The notes under the pieces are model-generated. The model did not search any database, was not told where the DNA came from, and saw nothing but the letters and a program-made list of their open reading frames with translations. From Paenibacillus solani (lineage in GTDB: Bacteria > Bacillota > Bacilli > Paenibacillales > Paenibacillaceae), in the NCBI RefSeq assembly GCF_001277345.1, contig NZ_LIUT01000001.1, forward strand, positions 75,400 to 139,399: a stretch of DNA of 64,000 nucleotides, read 5' to 3'. The stretch's first letter is position 1. The number at the start of each line of letters is the position of its first letter. The position numbers and the translations under genes are program-made. This document shows, piece by piece, positions 24,150 through 32,877 of the stretch.

Positions 24150-25031
24150 ATGAGAAATGCAAGGTTAATCTATAACCCGACCTCCGGCCGGGAGGAAATG
24201 AAGCGTCGGCTTGCTGATATATTGAACCGTCTGGACAGTGCTGGCATTGAGACTTCCTGTCATGCCACAACCGGAGAAGGGGATGCGACCCGGGAAGCGG
24301 CAGATGCCGTTGAACGCGGGTATGATCTTGTCATCGCCGCCGGTGGCGACGGTACGCTCAATGAGGTCATTAACGGAATGGCTGGCAAGGATAATCTTCC
24401 GCCACTGGGTATTTTTCCGCTGGGAACAACGAATGATTTTGCGCGCGCACTCGGCATCTCGAGAAATTGGGAGGAGTACTGCGATCAGGTGATTCGAGGC
24501 GAGACGCGTCCGATTGACGTTGGTAAAGCGAATGACCGTTACTTCATTAATATTGCGGGCGGAGGCACGCTGACCGAGCTCACTTATGAGGTGCCCAGCA
24601 AGCTGAAGACGATGATTGGGCAGTTGGCGTATTACCTGAAGGGGATTGAGAAAATGGTCAGTCTCACGCCGCAGGAGCTTATTATCAACGCCAGCGGTCA
24701 TCAGGCAATTCATGATGAATTCATGGTGTTCCTCATTGCCAATAGCAACTCGGTCGGCGGTTTCGACAAAATCGCGCCGGGCGCGAGCATTGATGACGGC
24801 TTGTTCGATGTCATTGCTTTGCGCAAATGCAATCTTGCGGAGTTCGTTCGCGTTGCGACGCTTGCTCTTCGAGGCGAGCATATCAATGACAAGAAGATCG
24901 TGCATTTCCGCACCGACTATATGGAGGTTGTCTCTCCGGGACAGGTTCAGCTGAACCTGGACGGTGAGTTCGGCGGCGTCCTGCCGGGTACATTTAGTGT
25001 GCTTCCGCATCATATCCGGATTTTTGGCTGA
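24150..25031 (+). CDS. dgkB: Diacylglycerol kinase (DgkB/YerQ)
   Basis: 293-aa soluble lipid kinase that phosphorylates diacylglycerol to phosphatidate, recycling the by-product of lipoteichoic acid synthesis. DAGK catalytic motifs: NPTSGREE, AAGGDGTLNEVINGM and PLGTTNDFARALG, all near the N-terminus. ATG at 24150 behind GTAGGTGGCG. Last gene of the yerC cluster; rlmCD follows after 440 nt, as in B. subtilis where yerQ and yefA are neighbours. Confidence 0.92.
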   Translation: MRNARLIYNPTSGREEMKRRLADILNRLDSAGIETSCHATTGEGDATREAADAVERGYDLVIAAGGDGTLNEVINGMAGKDNLPPLGIFPLGTTNDFARALGISRNWEEYCDQVIRGETRPIDVGKANDRYFINIAGGGTLTELTYEVPSKLKTMIGQLAYYLKGIEKMVSLTPQELIINASGHQAIHDEFMVFLIANSNSVGGFDKIAPGASIDDGLFDVIALRKCNLAEFVRVATLALRGEHINDKKIVHFRTDYMEVVSPGQVQLNLDGEFGGVLPGTFSVLPHHIRIFG

Positions 25032-25116
25032 GTTAAGGCCTTGGGTAATGGATAGCAGCGGCAGTGCCCGAAATTCAGTGGTGGGCGGTCGATTTGTGCT
25101 AAATATCTTTCTCAGA

Positions 25117-25133
25117 CCGACCCTATGGGTCGG
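25117..25133 (+). terminator. Short hairpin downstream of dgkB
   Basis: CCGACCC-tat-GGGTCGG, without a T-run. Possibly a weak terminator for the yerC-dgkB transcript. I see nothing else in 25032-25245. Confidence 0.3.
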
Positions 25134-25245
25134 ATAGGCAGGCGAACCGTGTGATGAGTTATGGAGAAAAGTGGAATTATTCAACATTCCCCGGTTCGGC
25201 TCTTGTCTATTGTAAGGAAATGAATGGATTTACAAGCTGGATGGA

Positions 25246-25274
25246 TTGAATAAGATACAGGGCTCCCGTATAAT
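25246..25274 (+). promoter_or_regulatory. Sigma-A promoter of the rlmCD leader
   Basis: TTGAAT (25246-25251), 17-nt spacer, TATAAT (25269-25274); predicted start about 25281. Confidence 0.75.
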
Positions 25275-25297
25275 GATGGACGTGAGCTTTGTACGAT

Positions 25298-25322
25298 AAG
25301 CTCCCCGAAGGGAGCTTTTTGT
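25298..25322 (+). terminator. Terminator in the rlmCD leader (candidate attenuator)
   Basis: AAGCTCCC (25298-25305) pairs with GGGAGCTT (25310-25317), followed by a T-run. It begins only about 17 nt after the predicted start. GAGCTT (25284-25289) can instead pair with AAGCTC (25298-25303), giving a mutually exclusive anti-terminator, so read-through to rlmCD may be controlled. Confidence 0.6.
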
Positions 25323-25471
25323 TGTTTAGGTTATAAGTTGTTTGAGATTAATGCGGCAAGTGAAGAAAGCTAACGGAAGCGCTATTCGGCTCGATTATGG
25401 ATGGAGCTCCGATGGGGAATATAGAGTAGTAGTAAGCGACAAGTTGAACGGAAAGAAGTGAACAGCACATC

Positions 25472-26977
25472 ATGAAGAAGAACCGCAAAGGAAGCGGCCC
25501 GCATCGCGGCAGCAAGCCGGCCAGTTCGGCAGCCTTATTAGATCTGCCGGTGGCGAAGAATGACGAGGTTGTCATCGATATTATCGGTATGACCCATGAC
25601 GGGGAAGGAGTAGGCCGGGCCGAAGGCTACACCTTGTTCGTTCCCGGAGCCCTGCCGGGTGAGAAGGTCCGGGTGAGGGTGCTTAAGACCAAGAAGCAGT
25701 ACGGTTATGCCAAGCTGATGGAGCTTGTTCAGGCCAGCTCAGACCGGATGGCTGCGCCTTGTCCAATCTATGATCAATGCGGCGGCTGCCAGCTGCAGCA
25801 TATGAGTTATGCCGGGCAGCTTGCGTGGAAGCGCCAGCTGGTCGTGGACAATCTGGAGCGAATCGGGAAGCTGCAGGTGGTGCGAGAGGATACAAGTGCT
25901 GGAGAGACGTGTGTGGGCGATGGACAAGATGCTGGCCATTCAGACAAAGAAGGAATTTTGGTTCGTCCAACACTCGGCATGAGCGAGCCTTGGCGTTACC
26001 GCAACAAGTCCCAGGTGCCTATTGGCGTGACGGAAGGCGGCCTTGTAGGCGGCTTCTACGCCCGCGGCAGCCATCGGATCGTGGACATGGAGACTTGTCT
26101 CATTCAGCACGAGCAGAATGACGAAGTTGTCAGCCGTGTCAAAGCTATCGGACGTAAGCTGGGCATCACCGCTTACAACGAAGAGACAGGTCAAGGCTTG
26201 CTCCGCCATGTGGTGGTTAAGATTGGTTTTGCGACCAAGGAAATGATGATTGTGCTCGTAACGAACGGCGAACGGATTCCACGCCTGAACGAATGGATCT
26301 CAGCTATCCGTGAGGAACTCCCGGCTGTCGTCAGCATCTGTCAGAACGTGAACACACGTAAAACCAATGTGATCTTTGGGGATGTAACCCGCGTCCTGTG
26401 GGGGCGTGAGGTCATTCATGACTATATCGGCGAAGTGAAGTTCGCAATTTCGGCTCGTTCCTTCTACCAAGTCAACCCAGCTCAGACCGAAGTGCTGTAC
26501 GGGAAGACGGTGGAGTATGCCGGACTGACTGGTAACGAGACAGTGATTGATGCCTATTGCGGCATCGGGACGATATCCTTGTTCTTGGCCCAACATGCCA
26601 AGAAGGTGTATGGGGTCGAGATCGTGAAGGAAGCGATCGAAGATGCCCGCGCGAATGCAGAGCTGAATGGCATGACCCACGTGGAGTTCGAGGTTGGCGC
26701 GTCCGAAGATGTTATTCCACGCTGGAAAGAGCAGGGCATTGAGGCGGATGTTATCGTGGTCGATCCGCCGCGCAAGGGCTGCGATCCGCGCCTCTTGGAA
26801 ACGATCCTTGAAATGAAGCCGGAGCGCGTGGTATACGTGAGTTGTAATCCGTCAACACTGGCAAGAGATTTACGGGTGCTGGAGGATGGCGGGTATCGCA
26901 CGGTGGAAGTAACGCCGGTGGATATGTTTCCACATACGGTGCATGTTGAATGCTGTGTGTCGCTCGTGAGAACATAG
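25472..26977 (+). CDS. rlmCD: 23S rRNA (uracil-5-)-methyltransferase RlmCD
   Basis: 501-aa SAM-dependent enzyme of the TrmA/RumA family that makes m5U in 23S rRNA. A basic N-terminus and a TRAM domain (about 28-88) are followed by the Fe-S cysteines Cys97, Cys103 and Cys106 ([10 protein letters not shown]), the SAM motif [13 protein letters not shown], the DPPRKGCD motif and the catalytic Cys in [11 protein letters not shown]. It is longer than usual because of a hydrophilic insertion around residues 135-165. ATG at 25472 with only a weak site (GGAAAGAAGTG). Confidence 0.9.
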   Translation: MKKNRKGSGPHRGSKPASSAALLDLPVAKNDEVVIDIIGMTHDGEGVGRAEGYTLFVPGALPGEKVRVRVLKTKKQYGYAKLMELVQASSDRMAAPCPIYDQCGGCQLQHMSYAGQLAWKRQLVVDNLERIGKLQVVREDTSAGETCVGDGQDAGHSDKEGILVRPTLGMSEPWRYRNKSQVPIGVTEGGLVGGFYARGSHRIVDMETCLIQHEQNDEVVSRVKAIGRKLGITAYNEETGQGLLRHVVVKIGFATKEMMIVLVTNGERIPRLNEWISAIREELPAVVSICQNVNTRKTNVIFGDVTRVLWGREVIHDYIGEVKFAISARSFYQVNPAQTEVLYGKTVEYAGLTGNETVIDAYCGIGTISLFLAQHAKKVYGVEIVKEAIEDARANAELNGMTHVEFEVGASEDVIPRWKEQGIEADVIVVDPPRKGCDPRLLETILEMKPERVVYVSCNPSTLARDLRVLEDGGYRTVEVTPVDMFPHTVHVECCVSLVRT

Positions 26978-27018
26978 TGATTTAGAGCCACATTAACCTA
27001 ATGTTTTTCTGTAAAGTT

Positions 27019-27047
27019 CAAGCAGTCACTTGCTTGGGCTTTTTTTT
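27019..27047 (+). terminator. Intrinsic terminator after rlmCD
   Basis: CAAGCA (27019-27024) pairs with TGCTTG (27031-27036), followed within 3 nt by a run of eight T. Confidence 0.75.
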
Positions 27048-27089
27048 ATAAGTACCCGAGTTCATGGAAGATACTTGAAACTGTAGGCA

Positions 27090-27275
27090 CTAGAAATGCC
27101 ATTGTTGTTTGCTCTTTTCATTCCAGGATTTCGCAGAAGCCGGTTTGCTGATACCGTATTTCTTGGTTGCAGTCTTAACACCAATTTTCCCACTCTCGAC
27201 TTCACCATAGATAACGAGTTTCTCTGACGCACCATATTTTTTATTATTCCACCTGTCTACCGTAAGGGGAGCATA
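27090..27275 (-). pseudogene. Helix-turn-helix remnant, probably of a transposase
   Basis: On the minus strand a frame of about 61 codons without a start reads ...RWNNKKYGASEKLVIYGEV-ESGKIGVKTATKKYGISKP..., ending WHF-stop. The segment VESGKIGVKTATKKYGIS looks like the N-terminal helix-turn-helix of IS3-type OrfA or related transposases. Nothing downstream continues the gene. It marks the left edge of the AT-rich accessory stretch. The rest of 26978-27387 holds nothing I recognise. Confidence 0.5.
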
Positions 27276-27387
27276 TCAATTATCGGCAGCATTTTCTGTT
27301 ACATCCACATAGTTTGCTGAGGATATATGCAACAATGATCATTGGTGGATGAAGGAATCACTCAGATCTATAGTGTTAAGAAACCAA

Positions 27388-28134
27388 TCATTCATTTTCT
27401 TTATTCAGCAATTGCTCTGCATAGATAATACAACGTTCTGCAAATTCCAGTGATTGATCTGTTACAGGATACAGTCCAGTTGTCTCTGACGGCATTTTTC
27501 TTACTTCCCAAAACTTATTCATTAACTCTTCATTTCCATCAAATGTATCATTGGAAACTGCAATCAACTCACAACCAATCTGATAGCCAGCTTCAGATTC
27601 AGGTAATATGCTATGCTGCTGACACCATTCAATTCTCCGTAATAGTGAAATATATTGTTGGGTGATTCGGTCGCTTTTACTAAGACTAGGAAGCACTTGT
27701 TCTAAAAAATCCTTCTCGTCATCTTCAAAATATTCAATCCATTTTTTCGAATTATGTTTGGCTGTCTGTACTAAATGTGAAATTCGTTTCCACGATAATT
27801 CTCCCTCAAGATCAAACATGTTGATGAGCGAGGTCGTATTGGAGATGCTAGTTTGGAGCGAAGAAAGTTGTTCTTGAAGATGATTATAGTGAGCTTTTAG
27901 TATTTCTCGGTAGGATAGCTTATCCAATAAATTCTGAATCTCTTCGAGTGGAAGCATGAGAGATTTTAGAAGTGTGATCTTTTCCAAAGTAAACAAGTTT
28001 TCTTCGGAATAGCAACGGCGTCCGCTTTCGTCCTTAAAGCTAGGTGTAAGGAGCCCAATTTGATCATAATAGCGAAGTGTTCTTACAGAAACATTGCTTT
28101 GTTTGGATACTTGTCCTGTTGTCCAATGACTCAT
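27388..28134 (-). CDS. MerR family regulator with TipAS-like effector domain
   Basis: 248 aa. The N-terminal MerR winged helix-turn-helix (TTGQVSKQSNVSVRTLRYYDQIGLL, residues 5-29) and dimer helix are followed by a C-terminal all-helical domain of the TipAS/antibiotic-binding type (about 110-245; WIEYFEDDEKDFLEQVLPSL). Such regulators bind hydrophobic drugs or peptides and untwist a long-spacer promoter. ATG at 28134 behind GGAGGAAT. Divergent from the CPBP gene and separated from it by only 86 nt that hold a matching promoter. Confidence 0.85.
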   Translation of the reverse strand: MSHWTTGQVSKQSNVSVRTLRYYDQIGLLTPSFKDESGRRCYSEENLFTLEKITLLKSLMLPLEEIQNLLDKLSYREILKAHYNHLQEQLSSLQTSISNTTSLINMFDLEGELSWKRISHLVQTAKHNSKKWIEYFEDDEKDFLEQVLPSLSKSDRITQQYISLLRRIEWCQQHSILPESEAGYQIGCELIAVSNDTFDGNEELMNKFWEVRKMPSETTGLYPVTDQSLEFAERCIIYAEQLLNKENE

Positions 28135-28156
28135 GATATTCCTCCAAAAAAAATGC

Positions 28157-28187
28157 TTGCAGGTGACGTAGCGTCACCCATTATATT
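28157..28187 (+). promoter_or_regulatory. MerR-type promoter with 19-bp spacer and central dyad
   Basis: TTGCAG (28157-28162), a 19-nt spacer and TATATT (28182-28187). The spacer contains the perfect dyad GGTGACG-tag-CGTCACC (28162-28178), exactly where MerR-family activators bind. It drives the CPBP gene at 28221 and is next to the divergent MerR gene. Confidence 0.8.
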
Positions 28188-28220
28188 TGAATTATATCAC
28201 AGAGACAAAGGGGTAAGGGA

Positions 28221-28925
28221 ATGACTGATCACTTAACGCATTGGAAACAAAGGGATAATTGGACATGGAAAGAGTTTGTAGCTTTGCTGTTGCTAGAGTT
28301 TGTATTTGTTATCGGATTTATTAAATTTGTAGTAAAACCCGTATATGCGCAATGGCTTGGAGATGAGCTGTATTCAGGAACATTGACAGGGCTTACAATA
28401 GCAATAGTATTAATGCTGGGAGTGTATTTCATAGGGCTACGTCCTAAAAAGCTTTCTTGGAGTGAAGTGGGTTTAAGATCCTTTCCTGCGAAGGATTGGT
28501 GGCGAATTCTGTTATGGACGTTCTTGCTGATTATAGGCAGCACCATCGTAATGATCCTTACCAGCTATATCGGCAATACATTTGAAAATTCTAAGACGGA
28601 ATCAATTCAGCAGAATGTTACGGTCTTCAGTGTATTCATTGCGTTTGCATCAGCAGTGATCATCTCGCCTATATACGAAGAGATATTCTATCGCGGTTTT
28701 ATCTATCGCTGGCTGCGAACCCGATTAGGCATTGGTTGGGCAATGTTTTTGAGTGCGAGTCTCTTTACGATAGTCCATATTCCTACCTATAACGCGATGC
28801 CTGCGAATTTTCTTGGGGGGATCATATTTGCATGGGCGTATGAACGAACAAATTCTGTTTGGCCTGCAGTATGGGTACATGGCTTAACAAATGGACTATT
28901 TTTATTATTGACTCTGGTAATGTAA
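28221..28925 (+). CDS. CPBP family intramembrane glutamic endopeptidase
   Basis: 234-aa membrane protein with about 6-7 hydrophobic segments. The CPBP/Abi motif 1 EExxxR is Glu153-Glu154...Arg158 (IYEEIFYRGFIYRW); motif 2 is FTIVHIPTY and motif 3 WPAVWVHGLTN. Members act as intramembrane proteases or in bacteriocin self-immunity. ATG at 28221 behind AAGGGGTAAGGG. The MerR-TipAS-like regulator and its long-spacer promoter suggest induction by an antimicrobial or other small molecule. Confidence 0.85.
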   Translation: MTDHLTHWKQRDNWTWKEFVALLLLEFVFVIGFIKFVVKPVYAQWLGDELYSGTLTGLTIAIVLMLGVYFIGLRPKKLSWSEVGLRSFPAKDWWRILLWTFLLIIGSTIVMILTSYIGNTFENSKTESIQQNVTVFSVFIAFASAVIISPIYEEIFYRGFIYRWLRTRLGIGWAMFLSASLFTIVHIPTYNAMPANFLGGIIFAWAYERTNSVWPAVWVHGLTNGLFLLLTLVM

Positions 28926-29435
28926 CGGGAGAAAGAAAAAGAGTTACCTAATTCGTAAACAAGCACTTCGAGGCAATGACGACAAATGAGACGGGACTCA
29001 TCACATGGCTAGTAGAGTTTAGGATTAGAAGAGATGAATTATAAGTGGGGCTGCCATTTGGTAGCCCTTTTTGCTCGGTTTTGTATTTACCATTTACTAT
29101 ATCTATATGATTGAAAGGCATTAGAAGAAAATTTGGCTTTCCTCACAAACGGCACAAAACTGAGCTAGTATATGGTTATGGTGAGTGACGTTTTATATAT
29201 TCCGAAATGGACAATGGTTTGAGGACGCGAGGTTATGTACGGGGAACCGCATCACAAATAGTGGTAAAGCGCAGAGTTAAATTGAAAATTAGTAAAAATG
29301 GGATAACCCCCACAATATATGGGGGCGCCAGTTGATACTGCATTAAATTAAAATATCGGATTGCGGCAAATACCACGGTAATAATCGACCCAACCGTTCG
29401 CTTGAAACAGTTCCTTCAATTCATTAACTTGCAAT
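28926..29435. other. 510-bp gap without genes
   Basis: It contains the terminator at 29048-29072 and a CCCCCA/TGGGGG hairpin near 29309-29327. Frames are short and lack ribosome binding sites; I see no other feature. Confidence 0.5.
29048..29072 (+). terminator. Intrinsic terminator after the CPBP gene
   Basis: GGGCTGCC (29048-29055) pairs with GGTAGCCC (29060-29067) with one G-U pair, then TTTTT. Confidence 0.75.
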
Positions 29436-29723
29436 TTATGGTGAGCAGACCAAACAGCCGTTCATGTCCCATCCCATCTTGTAATCGACCTCAATACCGG
29501 CATCAACGCACCGTTGGTATTTCTCCATCGAAATTGCCTCCACAGAGTTTTTATAGTTGATAATGTCGCTCTCAAGCCAAATCGGTCCACAACTTAGTTC
29601 TTGAATCGGTTCAGGCAGTGAAAGCATTGTTTTTGGTAAGCCTCCTGGTTTTCGAAAACGAACCAACGTCGATTTGTTCCACCCGAGGACTTCGGCAGCT
29701 TCGGCAATTCCACATAAGCTCAA
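29436..29723 (-). CDS. Excisionase-like helix-turn-helix protein
   Basis: 95 aa. The N-terminus [26 protein letters not shown] reads as a MerR-like/excisionase helix-turn-helix, with a second strand region [15 protein letters not shown] as in phage or plasmid excisionase-type DNA-binding proteins. No integrase is adjacent, so it may be a leftover of a mobile element. No strong ribosome binding site was seen upstream, which lowers confidence that it is active. Confidence 0.5.
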
Positions 29724-30242
29724 TTCATTATATATGGTTAAGCTGGTTAAATAGGTTATTCCAAGCGGGAAGAAGCAGCATCCGAATGTCTTTGATTGGA
29801 ATGATGCTTTGTAATAGGTATTTTAATTATGTGATGTAAAGAATTTAGATGAAGTTTCGTTAAGTACTTAGGTGAATACAGCCACATCATCTTAATTTAT
29901 TCTACCGTCAGCACTCAACACATGTGGAGTGTTGCTCCCTGTTAGTGCGGAAGGACAATTAAATCGGAGATGTATTGGCGGAAATTAAAAAGAGGGGCGC
30001 CTGCCCCTCTTTTTGTTTTGCTTAAGCAACTAGCTAATTATACGGCTCAGTGATTGTGTTTGAGTGAAACAACAATTACTCCCGTTTAGAATTGCGTTCA
30101 TTATACAATTAAATATGTTACAATATTCCTTTCATTATTCGCGTTAAGCTAACGGGCGAAGGATTGTTGAAGAATATCAAGTGGAAATATCAACTTTGTC
30201 AGATGTAAGAATGTGTTTCTAAATCCAGGAGGATGGTTATTT
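29724..30242. other. 520-bp AT-rich gap without genes
   Basis: Holds only the terminator at 29987-30014 and one copy of the 15-mer ACTCAACACATGTGG (29913-29927), seen again at 35686-35700. No coding frame with a start signal. Confidence 0.45.
29987..30014. terminator. Bidirectional terminator
   Basis: AAAAAGAGGGGC (29987-29998) pairs with GCCCCTCTTTTT (30003-30014) and has T-runs in both directions. It is not next to an intact gene, so it may be what remains of a lost transcript. Confidence 0.75.
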
Positions 30243-30929
30243 ATGAGCGTATTTTTAGAATCTAATAGAATACGTACTAATATTAATGTAGGAAAAAAGA
30301 AAATAGCATATTCGGTTTTATTTTCATTCGTTTTTGGATTTACATTGGGTTTGATTGCTAAGATACTCGATTCACCTATAATTCCTAACGAAATTTCAAT
30401 TTTGGGAGTCATCGGAAGTAACTGGGGGATATGGATTTTCGTTTCTACTTTGATAGCTGTATATTCATACACGCCTAAATTAGCCGCAACACGTGTTTTT
30501 ATTTTCCTAATTTCAATGCTATTTTCGTATTACGTATACACAATATTTTTTCTTGGACTTTTACCAATAAAATATATTATTTTTTGGTGCATCCTTGCAT
30601 TACTATCAACAATTCCAGCCTATATAATGTGGTTTTCTCATGCTAATCACTTAATTTCCAGCATTATTACAGCATTACCAATTTCCGTAATTGCATTTGA
30701 AGGATATAAAATCTATCTTTCTACGGTAAACTATTATGAAAAATTCATGCAATACGAAAATGTTCTTATAAGTAAGGGGAACTATTTTTATATGCTTGGC
30801 ACTGAAATATTATATGCTTTATTGATAATTATTATTTTGTTTCTTGTTCCTAAAAGAAAAAAGCAATGTTTATATATTATTCCGTTTTCAGTAGTCGTGT
30901 TTTCTGCTTTAGTGGCAATAATACTCTAA
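30243..30929 (+). CDS. Polytopic membrane protein of unknown function
   Basis: 228 aa with about seven hydrophobic segments (for example YSVLFSFVFGFTLGLIAKIL, FIFLISMLFSYYVYTIFFLG, ILYALLIIIILFLV). It resembles DUF6518-type membrane proteins in length and layout, but this is not certain. ATG at 30243 behind CAGGAGGATGG. Very AT-rich compared with the housekeeping genes, suggesting acquisition. Ended by a hairpin terminator. Confidence 0.65.
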   Translation: MSVFLESNRIRTNINVGKKKIAYSVLFSFVFGFTLGLIAKILDSPIIPNEISILGVIGSNWGIWIFVSTLIAVYSYTPKLAATRVFIFLISMLFSYYVYTIFFLGLLPIKYIIFWCILALLSTIPAYIMWFSHANHLISSIITALPISVIAFEGYKIYLSTVNYYEKFMQYENVLISKGNYFYMLGTEILYALLIIIILFLVPKRKKQCLYIIPFSVVVFSALVAIIL

Positions 30930-30959
30930 TTATTAGAATCCTAAAGTAAACTAATCTTC

Positions 30960-30999
30960 AAGAAAAGGGCGCGATTGTGGAATACGCTTCCCTTTTCTT
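30960..30999 (+). terminator. Intrinsic terminator
   Basis: AAGAAAAGGG pairs with CCCTTTTCTT across a GCG/CGC inner stem; T-rich 3' arm. Confidence 0.65.
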
Positions 31000-31032
31000 C
31001 TTCAACTGACGGGACACGATAGTTCAGAATTG

Positions 31033-31060
31033 ACCGCCTAAATATAGGGCGGTTTTTCTT
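31033..31060 (+). terminator. Small terminator hairpin
   Basis: ACCGCC (31033-31038) with GGCGGT (31048-31053), then TTTTCTTTT. A second terminator within 75 nt. Confidence 0.6.
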
Positions 31061-31103
31061 TTGGTCAGAAATAAAATATTCAAAAGGAGATATAGTATCC
31101 TAC

Positions 31104-31358
31104 ATGGGTCAGAATTACCAGTGTATACAAGCCCATACTTCACAACAAGATTGGAATCCGGAGCTTACTCGGTCCCTCTGGCAATTAATATCCTCGCCAA
31201 CTTTGCCAGATGGAGCGAAGGTTTGGACACCGTGGATATCTTATAAGTTGGATGATATTGTTTTCTATAATGGGGTTAAATACGTTTGCATCCAACCCCA
31301 TGTTGCTCAGCCAGGATGGGAACCCGAAAGATTGCCGAGTTTGTGGACGACAAAATAA
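31104..31358 (+). CDS. Small CBM5/12-type chitin-binding protein (possibly truncated)
   Basis: 84 aa made of one and a half CBM5/12 modules. The second is complete: WTPWISYKLDDIVFYNGVKYVC then PHVAQPGWEPERLPSLW. The first keeps only its C-terminal half (YQCIQAHTSQQDWNPELTRSLW). Such modules bind chitin. There is no signal peptide. A site AAAGGAGATATAG lies 10-12 nt before the ATG, but the missing first half suggests the gene is a 3' fragment of a larger exoenzyme. Part of a duplicated locus (31104-31512 and 32457-33441). Confidence 0.6.
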   Translation: MGQNYQCIQAHTSQQDWNPELTRSLWQLISSPTLPDGAKVWTPWISYKLDDIVFYNGVKYVCIQPHVAQPGWEPERLPSLWTTK

Positions 31359-31396
31359 TATAGCCTGTACTCGGTTTAAGTAAGTGGGTCAAAGGG

Positions 31397-31512
31397 GAAT
31401 GGAGAAACGAAATAAAGGGAGATATCAATCGCCTCCGACCAATTTCGTTAATAACCGTAGGAATGCTCGCTAAATTTACTTCACCCCGAACGATTTGAAA
31501 TCGCTCGGGGCG
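31397..31512 (+). pseudogene. Deletion remnant of the membrane-protein gene at 32878-33401
   Basis: The pieces GAAATAAAGGGAGATATC, AATCGCCTCCGA and ATTTCGTTAATAACCGTAGGAA follow directly on each other here. They correspond to separated pieces near 33108, 33268 and 33370 in the second copy. The terminator-like CACCCCGA/TCGGGG hairpin (31482-31510) is shared too. It is a collapsed copy with two internal deletions. Confidence 0.65.
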
Positions 31513-31566
31513 TTTTATTGATATGGTGCTATAAGCGATTCTCAAATAGGAGTAGGAGTATTAACC

Positions 31567-32376
31567 ATGATATGTAATAGGAACTTTCGGTTTATTTTAG
31601 CGTTTTGTTTCCTTTGTATTATTGGTTTTGGAGCTTTCGGCGCTTTTCCAGTCTTGAAATCTGGCATATTTCTATTCTCAGCGGATAAGAAAGAGAAACT
31701 GCGAGATTTGGCATACGATGTTAATCCTAAAAAAGGGTACACGGTGTATCTCAAGGAAGACAATATGTATGTGCCATACCTCGTTGTTACTTCCAATTAT
31801 GGCGGTAAAGTACTGTTGTTGAGGCAAGAACTATTAGAAAACAGGATGCCGTTTAAGAAGAACGAAAGACATATGTGGGCAAGTTATGAAAACGGAGGAT
31901 ATTACGAAGATAGCTCCATAGATCAATACTTGAACGACGAGTTTATTAACAGATTCAGTCGGACGGTGCAAGATACGATTGTTAACAGCAAAATTATAAT
32001 TACGAGTAAAAATAGTTTAGGTGATGCTAGAGAAGAAACAATAGAAATCTCACGTAAAGTATTCTTGTTGTCATTGAAGGAGTTGGATGGTCCAAAATCT
32101 TATGTAAGCGTTCCTGAGGGGGATACACTAAAGTTTTTTTCTGACAATTATAAGCGCCGAATTGCTTATTTTCCTAACGGGGAAGAAAGCCCCTACTGGA
32201 CACGCACTCCTAGTACTTGGGAAACTTACACTGTGTTCACAATAGGTAGGGCGTTAGGAACAGCGACTGCGGATATCGACACTGGAGTTCGCCCAGCTTT
32301 CTGTCTGGAAGAGTCTGTTGCTATTAAGAAAAGCTCAGATATAATCAGCGGTCAAACCGTTTATGTTATCGAATGA
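31567..32376 (+). CDS. DUF6273-type exported or membrane-anchored protein
   Basis: 269 aa. One N-terminal membrane segment or signal (FILAFCFLCIIGFGAFGAF, about 9-27) and an extracellular domain of the DUF6273 type: VTSNYGGKVLLLRQELL, GYYEDSSIDQYLNDEF and the end motif PYWTRTPS...IDTGVRPAFCL. DUF6273 occurs in many surface proteins; no biochemical role is established. ATG at 31567 behind TAGGAGTAGGAG. Lies inside the duplicated CBM5/12 locus. Confidence 0.7.
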   Translation: MICNRNFRFILAFCFLCIIGFGAFGAFPVLKSGIFLFSADKKEKLRDLAYDVNPKKGYTVYLKEDNMYVPYLVVTSNYGGKVLLLRQELLENRMPFKKNERHMWASYENGGYYEDSSIDQYLNDEFINRFSRTVQDTIVNSKIIITSKNSLGDAREETIEISRKVFLLSLKELDGPKSYVSVPEGDTLKFFSDNYKRRIAYFPNGEESPYWTRTPSTWETYTVFTIGRALGTATADIDTGVRPAFCLEESVAIKKSSDIISGQTVYVIE

Positions 32377-32456
32377 TGTGTCGTCGAAATGTATGAAATG
32401 AAGATATCGTTTAATAGCGTTATCAATAAATAGTAAGGTTAAGGAGGATTAAGAAG

Positions 32457-32831
32457 TTGAAGCGTTTAACAATTGTTCTACTTACGGTCTGCCTTTATTC
32501 ACTACTACGATGTACCAATAGTTAACGGCCAAGAGTTTTTTTGCCATTGTGCCTGCGTATAATCCGTCCGATTTAATAGATACAACTGAGACGGCATCAG
32601 ATACTGCTTACCGTCTTACAATGGAAGGTGAAGAGATTGCTGCAAGCGTTGAATTGTCTGGTGAAGAGGGCTACATCTGCCTACTTTGCAATAAACGCTA
32701 CAGCGAATGATGAGTCGCTTGGATTAGTACAAGGTTCGGGTACAAGGCAGCTAGGTACATTCGCCCAGGTTGAAGCAATGCCGTATCCCGATAGTAAGTT
32801 CTTGGGTCCTGGTTTATGGACGATAAAATAA
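32457..32831 (+). pseudogene. Decayed secreted protein gene (frameshifts)
   Basis: A good AAGGAGG site precedes a TTG start and a signal peptide (MKRLTIVLLTVCLYSLLRC) that stops after 22 codons. Coding continues in other frames: AKSFFAIVPAYNPSDLIDTTE...ASVELSGEEGY, then TSAYFAINATANDESLGLVQ... ending GPGLWTIK. At least two frameshifts are needed. The last ~60 nt are homologous to the 3' end of the CBM5/12 gene at 31104-31358 (SLWTTK), showing a common origin. Confidence 0.6.
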
Positions 32832-32877
32832 TATAAGCCATTCTCGGTTTAAGTAAGTAGCTTAAGGGGGGGCAGAT

